Program-made: the position numbers and the translations under genes
In this document: piece by piece, positions 1-14,665 of the stretch
Position numbering within the stretch: the first letter of the stretch is position 1
Layout: every line of letters starts with the position of its first letter
Assembly: GCA_964020155.1 (NCBI GenBank)
Contig: OZ026562.1
Location: forward strand, 222,501 to 286,500
Origin: Chondrilla cf. caribensis
Lineage: Eukaryota > Porifera > Demospongiae > Chondrillida > Chondrillidae
DNA length: 64,000 bases
Direction: 5' to 3'
The notes under the pieces: model-generated
What the model saw: only the letters and a program-made list of their open reading frames with translations
The model's database searches: none
What the model was told of the DNA's origin: nothing

Positions 1-301
1 CACAGCTTTCGTGACCAAGGCGCATACAAAACCCAGGGAATCCTTGGATCCTCCCCCCTTCAAATCCTGTGTGAGTCCTGAATAATGTTTGTTTCGGACA
101 CTACTACAGCAGCAAATGCAGATGGAGGAAGCACCAGCCACAACTACATCAACACAAACATGGGTTTAAGTGGCTGTGGCACAGGTCAAGCGCTCATAAG
201 TGTTCACAAACCACCAATCACCTTATTACCTTTTGCAGATACAAACTGGAATAAATTACCTCAACAGAGCATGGGGCACGTGATGTGGGCTGACTGCTGA
301 C

Positions 302-1836
<1,535 letters not shown>

Positions 1837-1949
1837 TATGGATCACGTGTTTGAATGTAGACATCAGATTGGATGATGGTATGGGCGTGATTATAAGGGG
1901 CGTCACCGGTGGACACTAACGGTCGAGTGTCCTCATTGTAGTGAACGAA
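1837..1949. promoter_or_regulatory. Bidirectional promoter, DPYD / His-Pro-rich orphan
   Basis: The 113 bp between the DPYD ATG (1836, minus) and the ATG at 1950 (plus) must hold both core promoters and 5' leaders. I see no clear TATA box. The call rests on the head-to-head layout only. Confidence 0.5.
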
Positions 1950-2714
1950 ATGCAAAGAGACGAACATACGAAGAGAAGGAAGTCAGATGGACATGCTTTG
2001 AGAAAGGAAAGGAACACCTCAGGAGAAATACGACCGAATTCTGGGGGTAAATCGGATAATTCGGGGAAGAAGTGGTGGGATCCTATTGCTGATGTAGTGT
2101 TTCCACATCGAGTGGTGAGGAAAAAGCAAGAGCTAAGGAGACGAAATACTATGAGACCTGAAATGGGAGGAGATCACCATAAGAGGGGTTTTCCTAGACA
2201 TGTTGTGGGCCCCATGGGTCATTCTGTACATCATGGGATGCATCCAGGCTACATGGATCCTCACAATCCTGTCAAGTACCCACCACACCCACACCCAGCT
2301 GAATTCCCTCCCCCACCACCTCCCTCCATGTACCCCTTCTATGGGATACCACATCCCTCATCTATACCCCATCTACCTCCTAACATGTACCACTATCCTG
2401 GCTATCACCCAATTCCAACACCTTACGATGACACGGATGGGGACGGGAGTGTGCTGGATCCCTCCTTCTACACTAATCCAAGTGAATTGGGGATATCTCA
2501 TGTATCTTCGTCACATAAGGCCAGAAGCAAAGGTGGTAAGAGGCCCGGCCGCAAGAGCCACAAGCCTCCACATGTAATACAGCCTCCCGATCCTCTGGCA
2601 GAAGAGTACAACACAGCTGAACTCGGTTATGAATCAGACAAAGAAAAGCAGGACAGAAAGCCCTCTCTTGATAATGATTTGATAAAGGGCTTTGATGATT
2701 TTATGCTGTATTGA
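1950..2714 (+). CDS. Intronless His/Pro-rich protein of unknown function
   Basis: A 254-residue open frame without introns. I chose the ATG at 1950; the frame is open upstream only to a GTG. I do not recognise the family. The N-terminal 75 residues are very basic (KRRKSDGHALRKER, VVRKKQELRRR). Residues about 80-150 are rich in His, Pro, Met and Tyr (YPPHPHPAEFPPPPPPSMYP). Then come a DDTDGDGS acidic patch, a second basic patch (KARSKGGKRPGRKSHK) and an acidic C-terminus ending KGFDDFMLY. No signal peptide or membrane segment is visible. The composition suggests a disordered, possibly nuclear, protein; that is inference. An open frame this long with a biased but non-repetitive composition, starting 113 bp from the DPYD start, supports a real gene. 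Confidence 0.6.
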   Translation: MQRDEHTKRRKSDGHALRKERNTSGEIRPNSGGKSDNSGKKWWDPIADVVFPHRVVRKKQELRRRNTMRPEMGGDHHKRGFPRHVVGPMGHSVHHGMHPGYMDPHNPVKYPPHPHPAEFPPPPPPSMYPFYGIPHPSSIPHLPPNMYHYPGYHPIPTPYDDTDGDGSVLDPSFYTNPSELGISHVSSSHKARSKGGKRPGRKSHKPPHVIQPPDPLAEEYNTAELGYESDKEKQDRKPSLDNDLIKGFDDFMLY

Positions 2715-5700
2715 TTTTTTATTGTCTATCTTCACTTGCTATTGATGTATGTTCACGTCTGATGGCTTTACATGTATTATTTTTTCACCCAATGATTATT
2801 CTGTGGCAATTATGTGTACGCACTGTAATAACATGAACGGCGCCTGTTCATTAAGCGGCGCCTGTTGATTAAACGCCCAAATGCGTTAGTCATACCATCC
2901 CATAGACTAACATACACGCGGGTTATTCCCAGATTATAAGTGTTTCGTAACTCTCCGAGCGGTCGATAAAAAATGATTAGCCGTGGATAGAATTCCAGTC
3001 AAGAAGCTGAGATACTGCAGTGCAAGAAGAATGCCTCTGACTAGGACTAGGACGATCTGCACAAAGAAGGCTACCTTAGATGGAGAGAATCAAGACATAG
3101 CAACGGAGGAATCGTTTCCTTTACTCGCTAACTTCCGAAGTGGACAGAGAATGCCGATTCTCACTGTGCAAAGCGTTCGCTATAGTTTCTTCCGCAGAAC
3201 ATCGGCTCCCGCTTCACATTAGCACCGTGAAATGCTAGAAGTGGTGGTCGGTGTTTTGTGGAAGGAACCGTGGCAGATCGTTCCCGGTTTTAGTGTCGGT
3301 TTTAATAAAGAAATTCTACAGAAGAGAACAAGTCTTCGATTGGACTGGACCGGAGTTATATAGATGGCCAACTGGTTAGTGTATTAACACACGTTACAGT
3401 GGGTATCTCCAGGTAGCCAGTTTGAGTCGAATCAGATCACAAGTTTGTGTTGTTACTGGTCCATATTGAGACCATGGAGTGGGATTAAGTGATGATCAGG
3501 AAACAGTGTGTAGTGTACTGAGTTAGAGGTGATTGCGAATACCATTTATGAATCAGTTCCACTTTCTATCTTCAATCGAACACAGAAAGAGTAATTTGGA
3601 TGTATCCGCTTCGATAGGAAAGCATGCCCTTATTTGGTAAAATTATTATGTAATTACCCCCCACCATGCATTGTGACGGATGGAATAATTGTAATTACGC
3701 CAAATGTGATATTTTTTGTAGAGTGTGTTGGCTCTCAACCACGTGGTCTGTATAGGACATAGTTTGTAAGAGTTAAATTACGCAACATCATTACAATTTA
3801 TGACGTGGTGAATAATGTGCATGTCTTTGTGTACGATTATACATTCATACATGCATATTGTGTATAAATTATGCATGTATTATATACACACACTTGGTAA
3901 CTCCTTGAGTTACTGAAATGTATGTTGGCTTTAACAAACGTGACAGTTGATGATGGCTTGTGATGTCACTTCCTCATCTCCGCCCGCTGGTGATGTCACT
4001 TCCCATCTCCGCCCATCAAGTGACCTTTTTATTTGATATAGATCACTGTACAGTGTTGTAGTATGTTGTGTGTGCACATTATACTATAATATACCTGTGG
4101 GATTGTGTATATTGTTATGCGTGTCTATGGGATATTTCGCCACCTTTTTATAATAATGCATTATCATGGTTGGTAATTGAAGGCTGGTATAGTTCCAGTT
4201 CTAAAAACTCGGAATGTACTTTAGACTTTGACCTTTGCGGCTCGTATGTTGGACTATAAGACCATGTTATGTAACCGTGCATTCTTCCAAGAATACAAAC
4301 AAACATAAAACGAGCGGAAAGAATATACTATTCATAAACAGTGAAAATGAGATTCCCTGTGATTGTAATGAATGGGATGAAAGAAGTGCCCGTACCTATT
4401 AGTGAATATTCTGATCAGTGGACTAGGTGCAAACATACGTGTCTGTGTGTGCATACACTTTGCAGTCTTTGTATGCACAGGATGACCCTGTTATAGTGCA
4501 ATATACCAAGTCGAATGGTCAGGACATGTGATGGTACCCTTAAAGGACCTGTAAATGTACATTAATTTTATGCGTTCACCATAGTCTATAATACCACATA
4601 CAAACACATACAAACACACACATCCACACACAACACAAGTGTTTGGTGCACACACAGAAGTTTCAGTACAAGTCTTAATACAAGTCTTAGTGCAGAACCG
4701 AATTCATCCTCCCATGCATCCTGGCTGATACACAACTGGGCATAACCATGAAAGGATTCATTGGTTTGAATAATGAATATTGTAGATAATAGTCATTGCA
4801 GACTGTCAAGTCGGATGTGGAGTCAATTAGTAGATGACCTGTCATAGCCAAATATGAAAAGCTGCATGTATTAACAACACCTTTGCTGCATGTCCGCAAC
4901 ACTCGGTGACACGCATGAGTTGTGCTGTTGCTTTTATGGTGATGCTGCTGTAACTTCTGCTCTGCATCAACTCCCCCCAGCCAACATGGACTTAACATGG
5001 TATCCTCCTCTCAAATGCTGTATATTTTTAATTGCATCCAGTTGTGTGTTCATAAGAATTTGAATTATATTGATCCTGGCTGCATCGATTCTATTCGGTG
5101 CATCTTGTGCGTTGAAAGTCAAAAGCTAATTCATTCCAGTAACTTGATAAACAGATGTAGATTTGAATCTATTTAATTCAGTTTACATTTATATAATTAC
5201 AGAGAACTTGGTGATCTGATTCAATTCGGATTTGATTCATTTCCTTGGTTGTTGTAATCTGCTAACACTGAGTTATAAAAAATCATTTTAGATCCTTCAA
5301 AGAGCATACATTCATGCACACACATTATTTCAATTCAGTGTTCCATGACTTATGTTTCTTGTCAGTAGTAACCCTGATCCCATACAGCTGTGATGAGCTG
5401 CTGGTCGTGTATTAGTAATGACTCCCTAGTTCCCACAATACTTGTGAACACACGAGTGTATATACAAGTGCACGTGTGTGTAGGGCAGATCATTCTGTAC
5501 ACTAATCCACTCAAGCCAATTGTACTCAATTTCACCCTACAACCTGTGAGCACCACATCCACATGGCCCGGGACTCATCATCTCAACATTATACTAATCT
5601 CTAGCACCTTTGTTGTAAGTGAACTGTTTGGACTGGATCACTACAACAGTAGTGTCAGTGTACCTTGCTCCATCCTTCTGTAACTGAGCACCCCAGACAG

Positions 5701-5919
5701 TTTAGACTACTTTATGTTTGTGGGAAGTCGGTAATGATATCCAGAATCCTCTCAAAATGAAACAATTAGCTTGAGTTACTGATGTTAAAGAGGTTGACTG
5801 TATACCATCGTAACATGCTATTAGTGCTTTGCATTTTTTCTGAACCCTGTTGTTCAGGATTGGACCGCATTATAGCTCTGACATATACTACACATCATTG
5901 ATGGAACTTCACTTGATGC

Positions 5920-6048
5920 AGGGTGGAGTAGTATATATATCCTGCATGATGAGGGTGGAGTAGTATATATCCTGCATGATGAGGGTGGAGTAGTAGATAT
6001 ATCCTACATGATGAGGGTGGAGTAGTATATATCCTGCATGATGAGGTT
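5920..6048. repeat. Minisatellite, about 30-bp unit, 4 copies
   Basis: Four near-identical units built on GGGTGGAGTAGTATATATCC followed by TGCATGATGA. Small indels separate the copies. Confidence 0.85.
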
Positions 6049-6644
6049 CAGCCACTGTCAAGAAATTTGTGTTTAGGCCTATACCTCTCACTGGTGGTCC
6101 ATATAGACTTGATATCCTCATAATTTACACGACAACATAGCATATGCTCAACCTTTACCATTAATTTCTTGTCATCTCCTCTTCTTCGATATAATAGGTT
6201 GACGGTAGTCACATGCTTCAAATTACAACGGTAAGCACCTGAACTGTCCTCCGTCCGTGTGCCGAAAGCCGGTCTACCCAGCAGGACAATACACCATAGA
6301 AGTGTGAGTCTCTTTCGTCATATCCATTAGCTCTCACATAGTGTATGCCCGTGCACCTGCTAATAGACATTGTCACTAATTATTCTCAAACTAATCAATA
6401 TGGGATGGTGTTGATGTACATATTGTGTCTGTTCCAGGATGTGTGTACTACAGAAGTTTACCACTACATGGAGCTCTGACCACCATACTTAATATAAAAA
6501 TTGATGATTGTCATATTATGAAGCGCTTGTGTATATGTACGTACTGAGGGTCAGTATACAATCCTGTATATGTATGTATACACTCCACCCTGTATTGCTA
6601 ACGTTGAAGGGTGAACATCTCCTGCTGCATGCCTGCACACTTAC

Positions 6645-6800
6645 CCTATAGCAGCAGCTAAGAGCTCGTAGATTGTGCCCGCTGCTGGCCAGATGTCAAC
6701 TACTTGTTATACGTTGGGTGTTCAGTTTTGTGATCCTCTCGCATCTCTGGACCTTTGTACCTCCATACACTCAGGTATTCCACAGGAATGGTCCCTAAAG
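6645..6800 (-). pseudogene. Possible protein kinase activation-segment relic
   Basis: On the minus strand one frame reads VWRYKGPEM (codons near 6768-6742), which resembles the kinase APE region. About 50 bases on, a different frame reads VDIWPAAGTIYELL, which resembles kinase subdomain IX (DxWxxGxxxxELL). A strong GTAAGT donor follows near 6646. The two pieces are out of frame and a TAG lies between them, so an intact exon is not supported. It could be a decayed kinase fragment, a sequencing slip or chance. Confidence 0.3.
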
Positions 6801-8521
6801 GCTGAGGAAAGCGATTACTCCATATGCACAGGAAGAGCTTGGGAGCAGTTTAAGAATATAGAAAAATTGTCATTTTTCCAAGTACATTGTGACAATCGTT
6901 GAGAGAACTATTACTTATGTTGACATATTTGTGTAGGGCTGTGCAACATGTTATTTGCATTTCAAGTGTGTAATTCAGTGAAATATTTCATCTTGACTGA
7001 ACTGTATGGTCCACACTGGTCGTGGACCAACACTTGAGTAACAACTGGATCCATCTGCAGGTCTATCAGCTTTACATCCAGCAAGGAGTGGGCCTTGTTT
7101 TGGATAATGGTAATGCTGAACAAACAATACAAGTTGCTATTTATAGTCGTACATGACATTCCTTTGCCGTGCACCAAGCAAGCAATGAGACTCGTGGTAT
7201 CCTACACACTGACAGATCCCAGTACATTCCCGGCCATCCCTCGTCTCCACTGTACAGCCGAGATAAGGTCCCAATTTCTCAAGAAATGACCTCTATCATG
7301 TTACAATGAAGGCTATGTACACATAACATAATCATATCCAATCAATCCTGGTTAGTGATTTCCACCAAATACTCCCCGGTGTACATGTTACCATTGTTCA
7401 CCTTTCACAATCGAAAATAGGACCATTATCTATGCACGTAATATAATTATACCACTGACACTCCTCCCTGGTTTCGTATCCACGGCAACAATATCACACT
7501 ATACTATTATTATACAACTGCTCACGTAGTGACGTTCATTTGAGCGTAGTCAGTACAATCAGGTGACGTAAATGTGCTGCTCTTATTACGTGTGCATGTG
7601 AAATATGCGACTGTCACAGGAAAACAAATCTGGAATTCCATTAGGGCATCATGTGGTGGTCATGCTCAAATTCTGTTCCCAATCATATTCATTGCTTCAT
7701 TCAAGTGACAAAAGATAATCGTAAAGTTCAAAAACAATGTCAAAAACTGTCGCACACGCACTTCCTCTCGTGATGCGCCATCAAGCCATAACAGAAGACT
7801 GTGTGACCATCTGCAATAAGGAAACATCATTGAAGTTAGTTGAGCCTACAGCATGCAGGGGGTGGGTGGGGTGCAGGTCACTGGAGGTCCTCCCCTTCCG
7901 CGGAAGGAATGGTTTGATCTTGGTTAGACACAATACCTCAGAGGGCAGTTAAGGAACTCATACCGAATAATCAATTACCCTTGTGCCTGGCTAGCACCAG
8001 TGTGAGATAATCTAATAGTATTAACCACAACCTGTGCAAATCGACCTTTTACCGAGAGTTCCCACCACATTGCATGTTACCCCCATGACATGACACGGCA
8101 TACAACAAGTCTGAATGGCTGCGATACATGTCCTCCAGAACCCTCTCAATACCACCTCATGTACCGACCACAGTACAATAACTACATGTAGTACCATGCA
8201 TTATTAAGATCTACCGACGATGAGTAACGATATTCACGCATTCATATACGCACACTGACCATGGATATGGAACTATGGACTATGGCCAAGAGCCCCACTA
8301 TACTGGTGTCATGGTATTCACGAGATCAAACCACAGGCACACATCCCATGGTGTTTACCTCATGCCTAAACCATACAGAGATATCCCATAGGCTATGTGT
8401 CACAATCATACTGCCTTTAGCCAGCATAGAAACTGAAGTTATGAATAACATTAAAAGGGTAAACAGCCTCAGTTCCACTTAGTTCCAATAAACAGGAATC
8501 TCATTTGAATAAATTACTCAC

Positions 8522-11500
8522 CCTCAACCCCGACAATGTCTCAGACCAGTCTTCCGCTCTGATGCGGGGTATTACGGCAACAAGAAGATTTTTGGCTTTT
8601 TGGCTATTTTCTTGAAAAGTTTTCATAACAGCCTCCACACTGACCTGTAGCAACGGTGGAGCTGACATGAAGCGTAGGTTGAACAATACACTGGAACTCA
8701 TGATCAACATAACATTCAAGGAATTCACTAGTGCCAGACCATGCCTTGTGTAAACTATGACCCCTGACAGCAAATCCCTTATCTCACAGGCTCTCCACTA
8801 TCCTGTGAATGGATTGTGAACGAGTTTCACATTTTATCCAGCACGGAGGCCACACTTGGCTGTGTGTTCCCACCCCTCCCACAGACCAAGTACAAATTTA
8901 TCAACTTTGGCTACACATCAAACATTCTTGCATAGGCACAATCCAAACAACAGAATAATAATAATAATTCTGGTATCCCCTTTTCAACAACTTTCAAATG
9001 CGATATAGACCATCTGTTACCTATGTCTCTTAAGAACACACATGGTATCTAGTGAAAGTCTGAGCTTATCACGTTTGATGGGTGTGCGTTTAACAATAGG
9101 GAGTTCAGACAACTCAAATACGTATGTGAGACCATACACCCCCCCACACACTGGTCAGCTGCTTAGTGGGTACCACACCCCCACACACACTGGTCAGCTG
9201 CTTAGTGGGTACCACACACCACACACACTGGTCAGCTGCTTAGTGGGTACCACACACCACACACACTGGTCAGCTGCTTAGTGGGTACCACACACCACAC
9301 ACACTGGTCAGCTGCTTAGTGGGTACCACACCCCCACACACACTGGTCAGCTGCTTAGTGGGTACCACACACCACACACACTGGTCAGCTGCTTAGTGGG
9401 TACCACACACCACACACACTGGTCAGCTGCTTAGTGGGTACCACACACCACACACACTGGTCAGCTGCTTAGTGGGTACCACACACCACACACACTGGTC
9501 AGCGCTTAGTGGGTACCACACACCACACACACTGGTCAGCTGCTTAGTGGATACCACACACCACACACACTGGTCAGCTGCTTAGTGGGTACCACACACC
9601 ACACACACTGGTCAGCGCTTAGTGGGTACCACACACCACACACTAGAACTGGTATCTCTACCACAAGCGAAGCTATACAATTACAAAGACATTCTACATT
9701 CTGTGGTTGCGTTGAACATGTTATGGTGAGAGAGGTTCACCGCAGCCACTAGCACATACATTTACAGACATGTACGTACTGATCGATACAACACAGAGTT
9801 AACAATGGATGACATGCTTGCCACACCTGCCAAGGAGCTAGTGACACAGTGAACTGGAGGAGGAAAATCTGTTTACGGAGGATCGTGATATCCTGAGGGT
9901 TTGTTCGAGTTATGTGTTGGATATGTGGTTGGATTACACAATTGGCTGAGAGTGAGTGTTGGGTGGTACAAGCTACGCTAGAGTATACTACACACTGGAG
10001 TGTACTACACACTGGGATGTTACACACTAGGGTGTAGTACACACTGGAGGGTACTACCACTGGGATGTTACACACTGGAGTGTACTAACACTGGGATGTT
10101 ACACACTTGGGTGTTACACACTGGAGTGTACTAACACTGGGATGTTACACACTGGGGTGTGGTACACACTGGAGTGTACTAACACTGGGATGTAATAACA
10201 TAAGGTATCAAATTAGCCAATTGGGCCTCCCATCGCCATGGAGACAATAAAATCAAAAAATGAATAGAATACCACAAACCAGACACGATTTCACCCGGCT
10301 ACCAACTAATGATAATCATAGCCAGCAATACACACTGTAGTTACAACGCCTTCTGTCTCAATTACACCTAGTTATGCCACATTGACCTCTGAGCTATGCC
10401 TTATATCATTGCCATGGTAACTTGTGCTGGTATTATGCACGTAAGGCAAGTATGCATAGGACATTGGCAATCGCCCCCCCCCCCTTCATCTAAACGCTCC
10501 TTAAACAATGGGATGGTGGAAACTCGATTCCTATGGCAGTACGAGAGGGTTAAACGTAAGAAGCCAATAACCTCAATACAGCATTGGTATGATAACAGGG
10601 ACACTCACAGACTCCTTGTCGCTCCTCCAGGAATCGTAGTCTGTTGGCAAAGCCACAGCAGCATAGCAAAGCCCGACCTCCTTAGCCAGACACACCTCTG
10701 GTACAGTCGTCATGTTAACCACATCCCCTCCCCACTGCCGCCACAGGAGGCTCTCTGCCTTACTGGAAAACCGCGGGCCTTCAATGGTGATGGCTGTCCC
10801 CTGAGAGTGGACAGTCTTGAACTCACCAAGGTCCTTGGCTGTTCTGATAATTATTTCTCTTGTACGACCACAGAACGGTTTATCCATTGGGATATGACAC
10901 ACACCCTTTGGAGAATTTGGTTCTCCATCGTAGAAAGTGCTGACCCGTTTTGTGGTCTTGTCAATAAATTGGTCGAGAATGACACAATCCCCCGGGTGAA
11001 TGTCCTCCTTCAAAGACCCACAGGCAGTTGTTACTATAATGTGGGTGCAACCTTCTTCTTTGAGAGCCCAAATGTTAGCTCTGTAGTTTACGTTGGTTGG
11101 CATAATGTGATGCTTCCTCCCATGCCTACATGATGTGACGGGATGAGTCATGACCAGCAACAACATTCAGAAGTGAATAAATAACGGATACCTGGCGAGG
11201 AGAACACAAGCAACACCTTTGATGTGTCCAGTGACAAGAGCATCAGAGGGCTATGGAGAGAGAGAGGATACACGAGAATGGAGATTGTTGGAGGATACAC
11301 AAGAATGGAGATTATTGGAGGATACACAAGAATGGAGATTATTGGAGGATACACAAGAATGGAGATTGTTGGAGGATACACAAGAATGGAGATTATTGGA
11401 GGATACACAAGAATGGAGATTGTTGGAGGATACACAAGAATGGAGATTGTTGGAGGATACACAAGAATGGAGATTGTTGGAGGATACACAAGAATGGAGA

Positions 11501-12751
11501 TTGTTGGAGGATACACAAGAATGGAGATTGTTGAAGGATACACAAGAATGGAGATTGTTGGAGGATACACAAGAATGAAGATTATTGTAGGATACACAAG
11601 AATGGAGATTGTTGAAGGATACACAAGAATGGAGATTGTTGGAGGATACACAAGAATGGAGATTGTTGAAGGATACACAAGAATGGAGATTGTTGGAGGA
11701 TACACAAGAATGGAGATTATTGGAGGATACACAAGAATGGAGATTGTTGGAGGATACACAAGAATGAAGATTATTGTAGGATACACAAGAATGGAGATTG
11801 TTGGAGGATACACAAGAATGAAGATTATTGTAGGATACACAAGAATGGAGATTGTTGGAGGATACACAAGAATGAAGATTATTGGAGGATACACAAGAAT
11901 GGAGATTGTTGAAGGATACACAAGAATGGAGATTGTTGGAGGATACACAAGAATGAAGATTATTGTAGGATACACAAGAATGGAGATTGTTGAAGGATAC
12001 ACAAGAATGAAGATTATTGTAGGATACACAAGAATGGAGATTGTTGGAGGATACACAAGAATGGAGATTGTTGGAGGATACACAAGAATGGAGATTGTTG
12101 AAGGATACACAAGAATGGAGATTGTTGGAGGATACACAAGAATGAAGATTATTGTAGGATACACAAGAATGGAGATTGTTGAAGGATACACAAGAATGGA
12201 GATTGTTGGAGGATACACAAGAATGGAGATTGTTGAAGGATACACAAGAATGGAGATTGTTGGAGGATACACAATGGAGGGAGGGAACTTCATCATTACA
12301 CATGACAAAATGTGTATGCATGCAGTCTTACATCATACGTACGTTAAACGATGATGTAAAAGGAATACGTGAATGAGTTTGGACACAGGCTACAAACAGC
12401 AAACTGGAGAGGAGTACTGTCAACTCATCTATCATTACAGCCGCTACACAGTGTCGTGGTGGATGCGTATTGGTAGTATAGGCATAGATACTGTATAGAG
12501 TATCTATGGTATAGGTAGCGAATGAGGGAATTCCCCATCTCAGCACTCGCTAACACAACAGTGAGACACGGATGGTAAGCTAACCTCTCCGAAAGGCGTT
12601 GTAACGGTCTTTTCGGTTCTGTTCTGCAAGATGTCCGGTGCTTCAAGACCAGTACCACCAATAATACCAACCTACAGGTACATGACGAGCGCATTCAAGA
12701 CAAAAGATATGGAATCATAGAGCTTGGTACACCCGTTACCTTCACAGCCAT
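8522..12751 (-). CDS. MTAP: S-methyl-5'-thioadenosine phosphorylase (MTAP)
   Basis: Cleaves methylthioadenosine, the by-product of polyamine synthesis, to adenine and methylthioribose-1-phosphate for methionine salvage. Five exons fit in phase on the minus strand: 12751-12740 (MAVK), 12671-12585 (VGIIGGTGL...), 11250-11192 ([12 protein letters not shown]...), 11125-10609 (the core, including [34 protein letters not shown] and NMTTVPE) and 8644-8522 ([11 protein letters not shown]...WSETLSGLR). They match the human protein along its length apart from the last dozen residues, whose exon I could not find further left. Intron 2 holds a 27-bp minisatellite array and intron 4 holds two more arrays. 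The start lies 177 bp from the divergent CAPSL gene. Confidence 0.93.
9135..9645. repeat. Minisatellite, 38-bp unit, about 13 copies
   Basis: Unit contains CTGGTCAGCTGCTTAGTGGG then TACCACACACCACACACA. Two copies lack TG in CAGCTGC. It lies in MTAP intron 4. It has no spacer diversity, so it is not a CRISPR array. Confidence 0.95.
9965..10192. repeat. Irregular minisatellite in MTAP intron 4
   Basis: Alternating short modules such as ACACTGGGATGTTACACACT and ACTGGAGTGTACTA repeat about seven times with variable order. Confidence 0.85.
11264..12275. repeat. 27-bp minisatellite in MTAP intron 2, about 37 copies
   Basis: Unit is GAATGGAGATTGTTGGAGGA followed by TACACAA, with variants at a few positions (GTT/ATT, GGA/GAA/GTA). 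Because 27 is divisible by 3 and no stops occur, several frames on both strands stay open for over 300 codons (for example 9-residue repeats GGYTRMEIV). These open frames are artefacts of the array. Its left end merges into the acceptor region of MTAP exon 3. Confidence 0.96.
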
Positions 12752-12928
12752 TTTCCGGTAAGACACGGTGATTTCATTGTCGGAAACGGAAGTGGCCCAG
12801 TCTTCATTTCCGGGTCCCGCATGCGCACATGCCAGTCAACTGTCTCGGGATCCTCAGTTCGTGTCTATCTATTCGTGTTACGTGGTGTTTAGGAAAATCC
12901 GGTCCCTAGCCTTCACCTTGAGTCTAGA
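12752..12928. promoter_or_regulatory. Bidirectional promoter, MTAP / CAPSL
   Basis: The 177 bp between the divergent ATGs of MTAP (12751) and CAPSL (12929). It contains CG dinucleotides and no evident TATA box. Promoter function is inferred from layout. Confidence 0.5.
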
Positions 12929-14330
<1,402 letters not shown>

Positions 14331-14665
14331 ATCACTTCAAACTATACTTAGGATAGAGAAATACTATATAGCCTTGCCTCTACTGGCCATACTCACCACA
14401 TAGCTCTCTACGTATATTCTTAACTACAAATGTCTACACTAGGTTGCTGTTTGTATTCACTTTTAGCATCTTTTTTGCTTTTTTTTCAAGTAATTGCTAT
14501 TGGACCTTTGTTTCTCCCAATATTGATTATAAGAAAGAGTTGACCTGTGAAAAACATATCTGCATACATGCTTCCAGCACATTATACAAGTGTATTGGCA
14601 ATTTTGCCACCAGCACAGTATTTACATGCACACTTGAGCACTGTACAGTATATGGACACACAGGG

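Larger units (their letters stand above)
2715..8521. other. Long stretch without a confident gene
   Basis: About 5.8 kb. It begins with the 3' flank of the orphan gene. Small open frames (for example 2983-3222, 5390-5683 and 6675-6902) lack convincing starts or homology. It holds a short minisatellite near 5.95 kb and a possible protein-kinase relic on the minus strand near 6.7 kb. The short last coding exon of MTAP should lie here, because the exon at 8522 ends at a donor before the family's last dozen residues, but I could not identify it. Confidence 0.6.

Noticed and set aside
1..240. Next DPYD exon in the left margin
   Set aside because: A minus-strand reading after a CACACAG acceptor (DLKGGGSKDSLGF) does not match the expected FAD/NADPH region of DPYD.
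2983..3222. 79-codon open frame after the His/Pro orphan
   Set aside because: It starts at GTG; the first ATG leaves 63 Arg/Thr-rich codons with no homology and no exon signals.
9135..9645. CRISPR-like regular direct repeats
   Set aside because: Contiguous 38-bp tandem units with no unique spacers, in an intron of a eukaryotic gene.
10396..11133. 245-codon plus-strand open frame
   Set aside because: Antisense shadow of the main MTAP exon, which has clear homology on the minus strand.
11219..12354. Long open frames on both strands (up to 386 codons) over the 27-bp array
   Set aside because: They arise from a stop-free repeat with period divisible by three inside an MTAP intron. No start context, homology or splice logic supports a protein.
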